Positions 8,606-17,309 of a DNA stretch of 64,000 nucleotides are shown piece by piece (within the stretch, counting starts at the first letter, position 1; every line of letters begins with the position of its first letter). The notes under the pieces are model-generated. The model was not told the DNA's origin. It made no database searches and was given only the letters and a program-made list of their open reading frames with translations. The position numbers and the translations under genes are program-made. The stretch comes from Proteobacteria bacterium UBA981 (GTDB lineage Bacteria > Pseudomonadota > Gammaproteobacteria > Ga0077536), in NCBI GenBank assembly GCA_002292285.1, contig DBBP01000029.1, positions 6,298 to 70,297 of the forward strand, read 5' to 3'.

Positions 8606-9727
8606 CTATATGGTGGTCGAGGTGTCGTTCGGTTCGTGCTGGAATTGCGTGTAAATTTCGATCAGTCCTGGAATCAATACAATCAGCCACGCGCCAAACG
8701 CGAGAGCGACCCAGCTCAGCGGCAACACGAGCAGAGCGAGCACCCATAGCGCCGCAAAGGCCGCAATACGGCCATTCATTTTTCTTGGGTTTGCGGAGAT
8801 CGCGTCGTCCGCGCGTCCGAGCGGGAAGGCCTTGGGGCGGATGAACCAGCCGTGCGCGAGCAGGACCAATAGAAACCGGGGCCAGGACCAGTCCTTGCTC
8901 GGGAGCTCCGGTGACTCGTCGAGTGGTGCGTGTCCCGCGCCCGCCAGGCCGACAAGAATTTCGCGCCAGGTATATTCGGCAGACGGGCGCGCGCCGGCGC
9001 CGCTCATATTGTCGCGTCGTGGCACACAGCGCCAACGGTAAAGAACCCTTCCGTCATTTTTCAGCGCCACCACACCGGGCTGATAGTAGCCATTCGGGTG
9101 CGAAGCCCACGGACGCTCGCGTAGATGTTGGAAATTTTCGTTGGCGTAGATTTCGACGACGCCGAGTTCGCGGCACGCTGTGCGAATTTCGTGATGCGGA
9201 TCGCCGACCGCCGGGAAGCCAAACTGCCAGTCCTGTTCGGCTTCGGTTGCGAGGCTTTGCGGCTCGCTAGTGATCGCGAAAACTTCGCCACCCGCAGCGT
9301 GGATAGCATCTAGGACACCGGTTTTGTCGTAGCTTCGTAACTCGAAGCGGCAAGGGGGTCACCAGCGACCGCGATAGAACAGGAGCAAGATGAAATCGTG
9401 TTTCAGTAATTGCTCGTCCAGCCAGTTGCTGCGCACGCCAGCCGGCGGGTCGAGTAACGCGGGGATGTCAGGACTCGCTGCGGCGACGCGGGCAAACCGA
9501 TAACGTCCGCCGTCGTTGCCGACACGAACGTCGGCACGCGTACACAGGTCCCCTTCGCACAGGATCAAACCCAATTCGAGATCGGCATGTTGCCCGCTCG
9601 AATGGGCGTCGTCAGATTGAACCAGACCGGTCAGCTGACACGCGCTGCCGTCGTTTTCGTTCAGCCACGCGACAGCGGCCTCTGCAGGTGCGCGTAAGTG
9701 AGCTGGAATATCGGCGTTAAGTTGCAC
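8606..9727 (-). CDS. Selenocysteine-containing redoxin (peroxiredoxin-like, UxxC), membrane-associated
   Basis: Read through one in-frame TGA (9359-9361), this is a 373-residue protein. The frame is open on both sides (GTG 9727 to the TGA, then to 8606). The TGA falls exactly where the peroxiredoxin-like AhpC/TSA family has its first active-site Cys: FYRGRW-U-PPC-RFELRSY (U123, C126). The downstream part continues with the normal family sequence (EVFAITSEP, GFPAVGDPH, GVVALKNDGRVLYRW). A perfect hairpin with a GU-containing loop follows the UGA. The last third has one or two membrane helices. GTG 9727 has GGGGA 7 bases upstream; an earlier in-frame GTG lies at 9757. The residues 1-105 domain is unrecognised. 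The sel genes needed for decoding are not in this window. Confidence 0.85.
9332..9348 (-). promoter_or_regulatory. SECIS-like hairpin downstream of in-frame UGA
   Basis: On the transcript, 10 bases after the UGA, GCUUCG pairs perfectly with CGAAGC around the loop AGUUA. The loop contains the GU that bacterial SelB recognises. The G lies 18 bases after the UGA, within the range reported for bacterial SECIS elements. The hairpin lies inside the coding sequence, as expected for bacteria. Confidence 0.75.
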
Positions 9728-9880
9728 GCACGGGTCCCCTAAGTGACAAACGATCACGCGTTACTTTAGCGAGCTTCGCTGCCAGTGTCAGGCATTTCCG
9801 TCGCGCCGCATCGCCGTGCCGCACTGCGCGAAATAGCCCGGATTGATTACACTTGTGCGACGCTGTTGAGGAGGGCCTCC

Positions 9881-10270
9881 ATGTCGGCAAACGATCCGTG
9901 TATTTTCTGCCATCTTGATCGCCCGCTGATCGCCTCGAGTGATCTCGCGCTGGCTTTCTATGATGCCTATCCGGTCTCTCCGGGCCATGCACTGGTCGTG
10001 CCGCGCCGGCATTCGCGCACTATCCTGGACGTCAGCGCTGCAGAGTACGCGGCTTGTTTTGCGTTGATCCGCGACGTTTGTGCGGTGTTGCGGGAAGCGC
10101 ATCGGCCGGACGGGTTCAACATCGGCGCGAACTGCGAGCAGGCTGGTGGACAATCGGTTTGGCACGCTCACATCCACATCATTCCCCGCTACCTGGGCGA
10201 TGTTCCTGAACCGCTCGGCGGGGTCCGCAACGTCATCCCGCTCGTTGTCACAGGTGGGACCGAGGTCTAG
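9881..10270 (+). CDS. HIT family nucleotide-binding hydrolase
   Basis: 129 residues. The histidine triad WHAHIHIIPRY defines the HIT superfamily, whose members hydrolyse dinucleotide polyphosphates or adenylated compounds using the central His. The N-terminal CIFC pair is typical of the bacterial HIT/Hint branch and may bind zinc. ATG 9881 is chosen because GAGGAG lies just upstream; the frame is open further upstream without a suitable start. It is transcribed divergently from the selenoprotein gene and stands about 280 bases ahead of the EF-G gene. Confidence 0.9.
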   Translation: MSANDPCIFCHLDRPLIASSDLALAFYDAYPVSPGHALVVPRRHSRTILDVSAAEYAACFALIRDVCAVLREAHRPDGFNIGANCEQAGGQSVWHAHIHIIPRYLGDVPEPLGGVRNVIPLVVTGGTEV

Positions 10271-10554
10271 CCCGGCCAACGTGGTCCCGGGATTTTCGAG
10301 TGCCGTCAGGCCGTCGGCCAAGATTTTCGTCTAATTTCACGAAATTATTGAAAAAAACTGCCAATTTGGGCGAAAAAGCATTTCGCTCAGGCGCTGCTCC
10401 CTTTAACATGCGCCCCTGCGTTGCCCGACCGGGTGCGCAGGGACATGTTTCGGCCGGAAATCCCGGTCAATCACCATGGCAACAGAGCTCTGCTTCGCGC
10501 GACTGTCGGGAGCATCAAGCGTCTGTCGTCGGAATAATCCATCAGAGAGCGGAC

Positions 10555-12636
10555 ATGACTGACCTGACACGGTATCGCAACATCGGAATTTTCGCCCACG
10601 TTGACGCGGGTAAGACCACCACCACCGAGCGCATTCTTAAGCTCACCGGTAAGATTCATAAAATCGGTGAAGTGCACGACGGTGCGGCCACGACCGACTT
10701 CATGGACCAGGAGCAGGAACGCGGGATCACCATTCAGTCCGCTGCAACCACCTGCTTTTGGGATGACCACCGCCTGAACATCATTGATACCCCCGGTCAC
10801 GTTGATTTCACCATCGAGGTGTATCGCTCGCTAAAAGTTCTGGACGGCGGCGTTGGCGTTTTTTGCGGTTCTGGCGGCGTTGAACCGCAATCTGAAACGA
10901 ACTGGCGATATGCCAACGACTCCGAAGTTTCACGCATCATCTACATCAACAAGCTCGATCGCACCGGTGCGGATTTCTACCGCGTAGTTGAGCAGGTTAG
11001 AAAGGTCCTGGGTGCCAATGCACTGGTGATGGTCCTGCCCATCGGTATCGAAGAAGAATTTAAAGGGGTGGTCGATCTGCTGACCCGCAAGGCGTGGATC
11101 TGGGACGATTCCGGTGACCCGATGAATTACACCGTCGAGGATGTGCCGGCCGACATGGTTGACCAGGTAGAAACCTATCGCGAGCAGCTCATTGAAGCGG
11201 CTGTCGAGCAAGACGATGAGGCGATGGAGAAATACCTCGATGGCGAAGAACCTGACCTCGAGACCCTCAAGCGCTGCATTCGTCTGGGTACCATCAACCT
11301 GAGTTTTTTCCCCACCTACTGTGGGTCGTCATTTAAAAACAAGGGTGTTCAGCTTGTTCTAAATGCTGTCGTCGATTACCTGCCGAATCCGACCGAGGTT
11401 AAACCGCAGCCCGAAGTCGACGAAGAAGGCACCGAGACCGGCGAGTTTGCCATGGTCGACGAGAGCGCGCCATTGCGCGCGCTGGCGTTCAAGATTATGG
11501 ATGACCGTTACGGCGCGTTGACCTTCATTCGCATATACGCAGGCAGGATCGAGAAAGGCTCGAACGTCCTCAACACGTTTACGGGCAAGACCGAACGTAT
11601 CGGGCGCATTGTCGAGATGCACGCCGATTCTCGTAACGATGTCGATTCGGCGCAGGCCGGCGATATTGTTGCGGTTCTGGGCATGAAGAATGTGCAAACC
11701 GGACACACCCTGTGTGATCCGCGCCATCCGGCTACGCTCGAACCGATGGTGTTCCCCGATCCGGTTATTTCGGTGGCTATTTCACCCGTCGACAAGGCAG
11801 CATCCGAGAAACTCGGTGTCGCGCTCGGCAAAATGATTCAGGAGGACCCGTCATTCCGGGTTGAAACTGACCAGGAAAGTGGCGAGACCATCATCAAGGG
11901 TATGGGCGAGCTGCACCTGGACATCAAAGTCGACATTCTCAAGCGCACGCATCTCGTCGAAGTCGAGGTCGGCAAGCCTCAGGTTGCCTACCGTGAAACG
12001 ATCACCAAGCAAGTCGAAGACGTGTACACGCACAAAAAACAAACCGGCGGTTCCGGCCAGTTTGCCAAGATTGATTATCTTATCGAGCCAGGCGAAGTGG
12101 GCAGCGGCTTCGAATTCATCTCCAAAGTCACTGGCGGTAACGTACCGCGCGAATTTTGGCCGGCAGTACAAAAGGGTTTCGAGTCTAGTATCGAAGAAGG
12201 GGTGCTGGCGGGTTATCCGATGCAGGACATTAAAGTGACTCTCGTTGACGGCGGCTATCACTCAGTTGACTCGTCTGCGGTCGCATTTGAGATTGCCGCC
12301 AAGGCTGCTTATCGGCAAACGCTGCCCAAAGCGTCTCCGCAGATACTTGAGCCCATCATGAAAATCGATGTGTTCACACCTGAGGATCATGTCGGCGATG
12401 TGATCGGTGATCTCAATCGCCGGCGTGGCATGATTAAGGCACAGGAGCCGGGTGTTTCCGGCGTCCGAGTCAAAGCAGACGCACCGCTTGGTGAAATGTT
12501 TGGCTACATCGGCGACCTGCGCACCATGACCTCCGGGCGTGGCCAGTTTTCGATGGAGTTTTCACACTACGCACCGTGTCCGCGCAATATTGCCGACGAG
12601 GTGATCAAAGAAGCTGCGGAACGTAACGCTAAGTAA
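10555..12636 (+). CDS. fusA: Elongation factor G paralogue (EF-G2 type)
   Basis: 693 residues with the full EF-G architecture. GTPase motifs are visible: AHVDAGKTTTTE (G1), RGITI (G2), DTPGH (G3), NKLD (G4) and GSSFKNKG (G5). Domains II-V follow, ending in the usual MEFSHYAPCP and a short tail. EF-G catalyses translocation and, with RRF, ribosome recycling. It is not flanked by rpsL/rpsG/tuf, so it is probably the EF-G2 paralogue and not the str-operon copy, although a second fusA elsewhere cannot be seen. ATG 10555 gives the family-typical MTDLTRYRNIGIFAH start; the longer open frame upstream from 10300 is not family-like. Confidence 0.93.
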   Translation: MTDLTRYRNIGIFAHVDAGKTTTTERILKLTGKIHKIGEVHDGAATTDFMDQEQERGITIQSAATTCFWDDHRLNIIDTPGHVDFTIEVYRSLKVLDGGVGVFCGSGGVEPQSETNWRYANDSEVSRIIYINKLDRTGADFYRVVEQVRKVLGANALVMVLPIGIEEEFKGVVDLLTRKAWIWDDSGDPMNYTVEDVPADMVDQVETYREQLIEAAVEQDDEAMEKYLDGEEPDLETLKRCIRLGTINLSFFPTYCGSSFKNKGVQLVLNAVVDYLPNPTEVKPQPEVDEEGTETGEFAMVDESAPLRALAFKIMDDRYGALTFIRIYAGRIEKGSNVLNTFTGKTERIGRIVEMHADSRNDVDSAQAGDIVAVLGMKNVQTGHTLCDPRHPATLEPMVFPDPVISVAISPVDKAASEKLGVALGKMIQEDPSFRVETDQESGETIIKGMGELHLDIKVDILKRTHLVEVEVGKPQVAYRETITKQVEDVYTHKKQTGGSGQFAKIDYLIEPGEVGSGFEFISKVTGGNVPREFWPAVQKGFESSIEEGVLAGYPMQDIKVTLVDGGYHSVDSSAVAFEIAAKAAYRQTLPKASPQILEPIMKIDVFTPEDHVGDVIGDLNRRRGMIKAQEPGVSGVRVKADAPLGEMFGYIGDLRTMTSGRGQFSMEFSHYAPCPRNIADEVIKEAAERNAK

Positions 12637-12640
12637 GTAT

Positions 12641-12669
12641 CGCGGCGCCCGACGCTGTTGGGCGCCGCG
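12641..12669 (+). terminator. Hairpin terminator after EF-G gene
   Basis: A perfect 10-bp GC-only stem (CGCGGCGCCC / GGGCGCCGCG) with a 9-base loop starts 4 bases after the EF-G stop. No T-run follows, so it could instead act as an RNA 3' stabiliser. Confidence 0.6.
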
Positions 12670-12918
12670 CTTGAGACACGTTAAGAAATCTCTGCAACCG
12701 TGAGCACGCGTGCCGGAGATTAAGGCACGCGGTGTTCGAGACGCGCTGTTGGTCCGCGCATAACCGCGCCGCGCAGAAAGCTGCGCTACGCGGCTCTAGG
12801 CGGCGCGGCCGCTGTTGGAGACATCCCTTTAACATCGAGCGCCATTTCGTACTTGAAATAGCGGTTTAGCTCGTTGAGAGCCGCATCGACTCTGTGTGTC
12901 GGCACATGCGCTTTACAC

Positions 12919-15564
12919 TTAGCTCAACGCGCGCGAGACCACCTCAAAAGTATCTTTCGATAATCCGTCCACGTCGTGGATGCGCTGTAATGCGTTGCGC
13001 GCATGTTCCTGGCGTCCGGCATCAAACTTCTTCCAGCGGTCGAAAGCCCGCGCCATGCGCGCTGCCACTTGCGCGTTAATCTGGTCGAGTGCGATGACCT
13101 GAGTCGCCCCGAACTCGTAGCCGCTGCCGTCGGCAGCGTGAAAGCCGGCATGATTACCGTGGCAGAACATGCCAATCACGGCGCGTACCTTGTTCGGGTT
13201 GGTTAGATCGAATGCCGCATGTTCGAGTAGCCGCCTGACATCGCTCAGCGTGTCTGGCAGGCGTGAACTGGTCTGCACTGCGAACCATTTATCCACCACC
13301 AATGGTTCGTCGTGCCAGCGCTCATAAAACCAGGCCAGCGCAGTTTCCCGTTCGGGGCACGCACAATTCGCGAGCGCGCCCAATGCGGCCATCGCGTCGG
13401 TCATGTTCCCCGCGTTTTGTAACTGGTCGAGGCATAGTTGGCGTACCGCTGGCGTTGCGAGTTCCATCAGGTATCCGAGCGCACTGTTACGGACACTGCG
13501 ATAGCCGGCAGAAATGGCATCGGGGCGATACTCGCCGGGCGCGATGAAACTCATGTACGCCTCGGAGAACTGTGCTTCCAGTTCGCTCGCCAAATGGCGG
13601 CGCAGCCCTGTGCGTGCACGGAGGATGGCATCCGGATCGACGACCGCCATTTGCTCGGCCAGATAGCCAGCGCTCGGCAGGCTGAGCGCTTCAGCAGCGA
13701 AGGCCGGGTCTTGCTCCGCATCACTCAGGACGCGACCGAATGCCGCCACCAGTGCTTCGTTGTAAACAGGCGTCTTCCCCGCACGCAGATCCTCCACTGC
13801 AGCCATTAACACGCCGACGGCGAGCCGTTGGCCGGCCTCCCAACGGTTAAACGGATCGCTGTCGTGAGCCGCGAGGTGCCCCAACTCGGCATCGCTATAG
13901 GCATAGTCCAGCGCGACTGGTGCCGAGAAACCACGCAATAATGATGGCACGGGTGCCGCGTCGACGTCGGTGAATGTGAACTGTTGTTCGGGTTCGGTGA
14001 GGGACAACACGTGCCGACCTCTGGTCGCCGGCGAGCCCGTGCCTGATTCAAGCGCCAAATCATTACCGCTTTGATCGAGCAGACCAACTTCCACCGGAAT
14101 ATGGAATGGTTGCTTGTCGTCCTGTCCGGGAGTCGGAGTACAACTCTGGCGCAAAGTGAGCGTGTAAGTGCGGGCGGCTGCATCGTATTCCCCGCTGGCC
14201 CGCACACACGGCGTACCCGCCTGACTGTACCAACGTCGGAACTGCTGTAAATCAACACCCGATGCATCCTGCATCGCGGCAACGAACTCCTCAGTACGTA
14301 CTGCCTGACCATCGTGACGGGCGAAGTACAAGTCCATGCCAGCGCGAAAGTGCTCGGCCCCGAGCAAGGTGTGAATCATGCGCACGACTTCCGCGCCCTT
14401 GTTGTAGACCGTCGCGGTATAGAAATTGCTGATCTCGATATACGATTCCGGGCGGACCGGATGCGCCATCGGGCCCGCGTCCTCCGGAAACTGTCCGGCG
14501 CGTAACTGGCGGACTTCCTGAATGCGTTGCACGGCGTGCGAATAGCGATCGCCACCGTACTGTTGATCGCGAAACACCGTCAGGCCTTCCTTGAGACTGA
14601 GTTGGAACCAGTCCCGACAGGTGACCCGGTTGCCCGTCCAGTTGTGGAAGTATTCGTGTGCGACCACACGGTCGAGCATCATGAAATCCATATCGGTGGC
14701 GGTGTCTGGCCGTGCCAATACATATTTTGTATTGAATATATTGAGGCCTTTGTTTTCCATCGCCCCCATGTTGAAGTCGCCAACGGCAACGATCATGTAT
14801 TGGTCGAGATCAAGCTCAAGGCCGAACACGCTTTCATCCCAACGCATCGCGGACTGCAATGCTTCAAGAGCGAACTCACACTGATCGAGTTTGCCGGGCT
14901 CAACGAAAATCATCAGTGCCACCGTTCGCCCGGACGCGACGACGAAATCGGTCTCGAGCTTCTCGAGCTCTGCGGCGACCATTGCGAACAGATAGGCCGG
15001 CTTCGGAAACGGATCGTGCCAACGCGCCCAATGTCGTTCTCCATCCGACAACCCTTCAGCTTCAAGATTGCCGTTGGAAAGCAGGATCGGAAAGCGTGAT
15101 TTGTTGGCTGTGATGGTGACCGTGTAGACCGACATGACGTCCGGGCGATCGAGAAAATAGGTGATGCGCCGAAAGCCCTGCGCTTCGCACTGGGTGAAGT
15201 AACCGTCTTTGGAGGCATACAGGCCTTCGAGCTGCGTATTACTGTCCGGGTGAATGCGCACCACGCTGCGTAAGGAAAACGCATCCGGTAGCGCGCCGAT
15301 GCTCAGGCGCTCCTCATCAAGTTCGAAGGCGTCCTGGGCGAGGACCACCCCATCGATAGCGACTTCAAGCAACGTCAGTTCTGTGCCGTCCAGCTCGAGG
15401 GGGGCGGCGCTATCCGTGGCTGCCGGATTGCGTTGCATCGCGAGCGTCGCGGTAACCTCGGTGTAATCGTTTTCGATTTGGATATCGAGAGCGACGGTCG
15501 AGATCAAGAACGCTGGCGGGGTGTAATCGCTGAGATAAGTGGTCTGGGGGCTCGCTTCAAGCAT
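12919..15564 (-). CDS. pepN: Aminopeptidase N (M1 family zinc metallopeptidase)
   Basis: 881 residues, the usual length of the PepN branch. The exopeptidase motif GAMEN (267-271) and the zinc site HEYFHNWTGN (His 303, His 307) with Glu 326 in SLKEGLT are intact. The strictly conserved NRVTCRDWFQLSLKEGLTV context is that of proteobacterial PepN. The enzyme is cytoplasmic and removes N-terminal residues from peptides during protein turnover. ATG 15564 begins MLEASPQTTYLSDY, a normal PepN N-terminus. It ends facing the EF-G terminator. Confidence 0.96.
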   Translation of the reverse strand: MLEASPQTTYLSDYTPPAFLISTVALDIQIENDYTEVTATLAMQRNPAATDSAAPLELDGTELTLLEVAIDGVVLAQDAFELDEERLSIGALPDAFSLRSVVRIHPDSNTQLEGLYASKDGYFTQCEAQGFRRITYFLDRPDVMSVYTVTITANKSRFPILLSNGNLEAEGLSDGERHWARWHDPFPKPAYLFAMVAAELEKLETDFVVASGRTVALMIFVEPGKLDQCEFALEALQSAMRWDESVFGLELDLDQYMIVAVGDFNMGAMENKGLNIFNTKYVLARPDTATDMDFMMLDRVVAHEYFHNWTGNRVTCRDWFQLSLKEGLTVFRDQQYGGDRYSHAVQRIQEVRQLRAGQFPEDAGPMAHPVRPESYIEISNFYTATVYNKGAEVVRMIHTLLGAEHFRAGMDLYFARHDGQAVRTEEFVAAMQDASGVDLQQFRRWYSQAGTPCVRASGEYDAAARTYTLTLRQSCTPTPGQDDKQPFHIPVEVGLLDQSGNDLALESGTGSPATRGRHVLSLTEPEQQFTFTDVDAAPVPSLLRGFSAPVALDYAYSDAELGHLAAHDSDPFNRWEAGQRLAVGVLMAAVEDLRAGKTPVYNEALVAAFGRVLSDAEQDPAFAAEALSLPSAGYLAEQMAVVDPDAILRARTGLRRHLASELEAQFSEAYMSFIAPGEYRPDAISAGYRSVRNSALGYLMELATPAVRQLCLDQLQNAGNMTDAMAALGALANCACPERETALAWFYERWHDEPLVVDKWFAVQTSSRLPDTLSDVRRLLEHAAFDLTNPNKVRAVIGMFCHGNHAGFHAADGSGYEFGATQVIALDQINAQVAARMARAFDRWKKFDAGRQEHARNALQRIHDVDGLSKDTFEVVSRALS

Positions 15565-15573
15565 GATATTCAG

Positions 15574-15879
15574 CTATTCCACCATCACGTGTTCTTCGGT
15601 GAGCAGAATATGAACATCCGAGGCGCCACTGGTTGCGCTTGCGCGTGCGCGTTGGCCCTCTGGCGTATCGAACACCGCGTTCATGGCATCCTTTGATTCG
15701 AACCATACTTCAGCGACGCCATCGAAGGACTGGTTTTCGGTGGTGCACAAATTAATCGAATACTTTGTCAGGCCCGGCCATTGTTTGACCTTAGGCGCAT
15801 GTTCGGTGAGCCACCAGGTCTTAAAGGCTTCGAATTCCATGCCTTCGGGGCGTTTGATAATACCGATGACTTTGTACAT
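15574..15879 (-). CDS. EthD domain protein
   Basis: 101 residues with the dimeric alpha/beta-barrel EthD pattern: MYKVIGIIKRPEGM at the start, then WWLTEHAPKVKQWPGLTKYSINL and a C-terminal EEHVMVE. EthD-family proteins accompany degradation of ethers or aromatic ring products, but most have no known reaction. The gene ends 9 bases before the PepN start on the same strand, so the two are probably cotranscribed. Confidence 0.88.
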   Translation of the reverse strand: MYKVIGIIKRPEGMEFEAFKTWWLTEHAPKVKQWPGLTKYSINLCTTENQSFDGVAEVWFESKDAMNAVFDTPEGQRARASATSGASDVHILLTEEHVMVE

Positions 15880-16009
15880 AGGGTGACCTCTGTGAACACT
15901 GACGAGGGTATGATTCTACGCAAAATGATGCGCACTATGGGCGTCAGCAGCGCGGGCTTTGATTTGCCGGTATGCTGCCACGCACGAAGTTCATATGTCA
16001 GGACGCACC

Positions 16010-16735
16010 ATGATTGATTTGCACTATTGGCCGACCCCGAATGGCAAGAAAGTTACGATATTGCTGGAAGAGTGCGCAATGCCGTACCAGGTTATTCCGT
16101 GCAACATCGGCAAAGGTGACCAGTTCACCAATGAGTTTTTGAAGATTTGTCCGAATAACCGCATGCCGGCGCTGGTCGACCACGACCCCGCGGGTGGGGG
16201 TGCGCCAGTATCGGTGTTCGAATCCGGCGCGATGATGATGTATATCGCCGAGAAGGCCGGTCAGTTCTGGCCGCAGGATGTGCGCGGGAAGTATGCGGTG
16301 ACCGAATGGGTGATGTGGCAGATGGCTAACCAGGGACCGAAAAGCGGCGAGTGCGGGCACTTTCGCCGCCTTGGCGACAGTCAGGGCGATCAGAGTTACG
16401 CGGTGAGGCGGTTTACCGATGAGGTGAATCGTTTCTATGGTGTGCTTAACCAACGACTGTACGACTGCCCCTACCTGGCGGGTGATGAATACAGCATCGC
16501 CGACATGATTGTGTATCCCTGGTGTGCTGTAGCGGAGTCGCATGACCAGAACATCAACGAGTTCGAACATTTCAAACGTTGGTGGGACGAACTATCGGCC
16601 CGCCCGGCAGTTCAACGCGGTATGGATGTGTGCAAGGACATGACCATGGATCTGGATTCCATGAGCGAAGAAGAAAAAACCGCTCTGCGAAAAATGCTTT
16701 ACAACCAGCGCGCCCGGCCAGTGGTGGAGCGCTGA
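16010..16735 (+). CDS. Glutathione S-transferase, YghU/YfcG-like (Nu class)
   Basis: 241 residues from ATG 16010, chosen because AGGACG lies upstream. The thioredoxin-fold half has TPNGKKVTILLEE and NNRMPALVDHD; FESGAMMMYIAEK is the glutathione-binding loop. The all-helical half has YLAGDEYSIADMIVYPW. This is the pattern of Escherichia coli YfcG/YghU, which act as disulphide-bond reductases binding glutathione. About 30 residues of charged tail follow the fold. A longer frame reaches back to 15959. Confidence 0.9.
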   Translation: MIDLHYWPTPNGKKVTILLEECAMPYQVIPCNIGKGDQFTNEFLKICPNNRMPALVDHDPAGGGAPVSVFESGAMMMYIAEKAGQFWPQDVRGKYAVTEWVMWQMANQGPKSGECGHFRRLGDSQGDQSYAVRRFTDEVNRFYGVLNQRLYDCPYLAGDEYSIADMIVYPWCAVAESHDQNINEFEHFKRWWDELSARPAVQRGMDVCKDMTMDLDSMSEEEKTALRKMLYNQRARPVVER

Positions 16736-16778
16736 ATACTGAGACGTCGATAAATCATCGTAGTTATTAATTACTGAT

Positions 16779-17261
16779 ATGAAGATAGAAAAAAACAGTG
16801 TGGTCAGCTTCCACTACCGTCTGAGCAACAGCAAGGGTGAGGAGATCGAGAATTCCCGAAATGCTGATCCCATGACTTATCTGCACGGACACAAGGGCAT
16901 CATTGCCGGGCTTGAGCTGGAAATGGCCGGGCGCGAGGCGGGCGAGTCCTTCAGCGCGACCATTGCGCCCGAGATGGCTTATGGCTCGCGCCGTGACGAT
17001 GCGATACAGCGCATTCAGATGAAAGCCGTGACGACGCGAGGCAAACTCAAACCCGGCATGATTATTTCCGTGAACACGGAAAAGGGGCCACGCCAGGTCC
17101 AGGTGATCAAGGCTGGGCGCACCGTAGTCGACGTCGATAACAACCATCCGCTGGCTGGGGAAACCGTCACCTTTGAGGTTGAGGTTGCGGAAGTGCGCGA
17201 GTCCACGCCAGAAGAACGCACGCACGGTCACGCGCACGGTCCAGGCGGGCACAACCACTAG
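16779..17261 (+). CDS. slyD: FKBP-type peptidyl-prolyl isomerase, SlyD-like
   Basis: 160 residues. It opens with MKIEKNSVVSFHYRLSN and has the FKBP pocket (LHGHKGIIAGLELEMAGREAG) interrupted by the IF-domain flap of SlyD. The tail is His-rich (HGHAHGPGGHNH) and able to bind nickel or copper, although short compared with E. coli SlyD. It is a cytoplasmic chaperone and prolyl isomerase with a possible metal-handling role. It stands alone between the GST and the PQQ dehydrogenase. Confidence 0.92.
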   Translation: MKIEKNSVVSFHYRLSNSKGEEIENSRNADPMTYLHGHKGIIAGLELEMAGREAGESFSATIAPEMAYGSRRDDAIQRIQMKAVTTRGKLKPGMIISVNTEKGPRQVQVIKAGRTVVDVDNNHPLAGETVTFEVEVAEVRESTPEERTHGHAHGPGGHNH

Positions 17262-17309
17262 CAGGCTGCCAGACGTGCGCGCGCATGTTGCAGGGCATAG
17301 GGGAAAACG

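Noticed and set aside
10300..10554. N-terminal extension of the EF-G gene
   Set aside because: The extension has no similarity to EF-G and includes the probable leader; the canonical start is ATG 10555.
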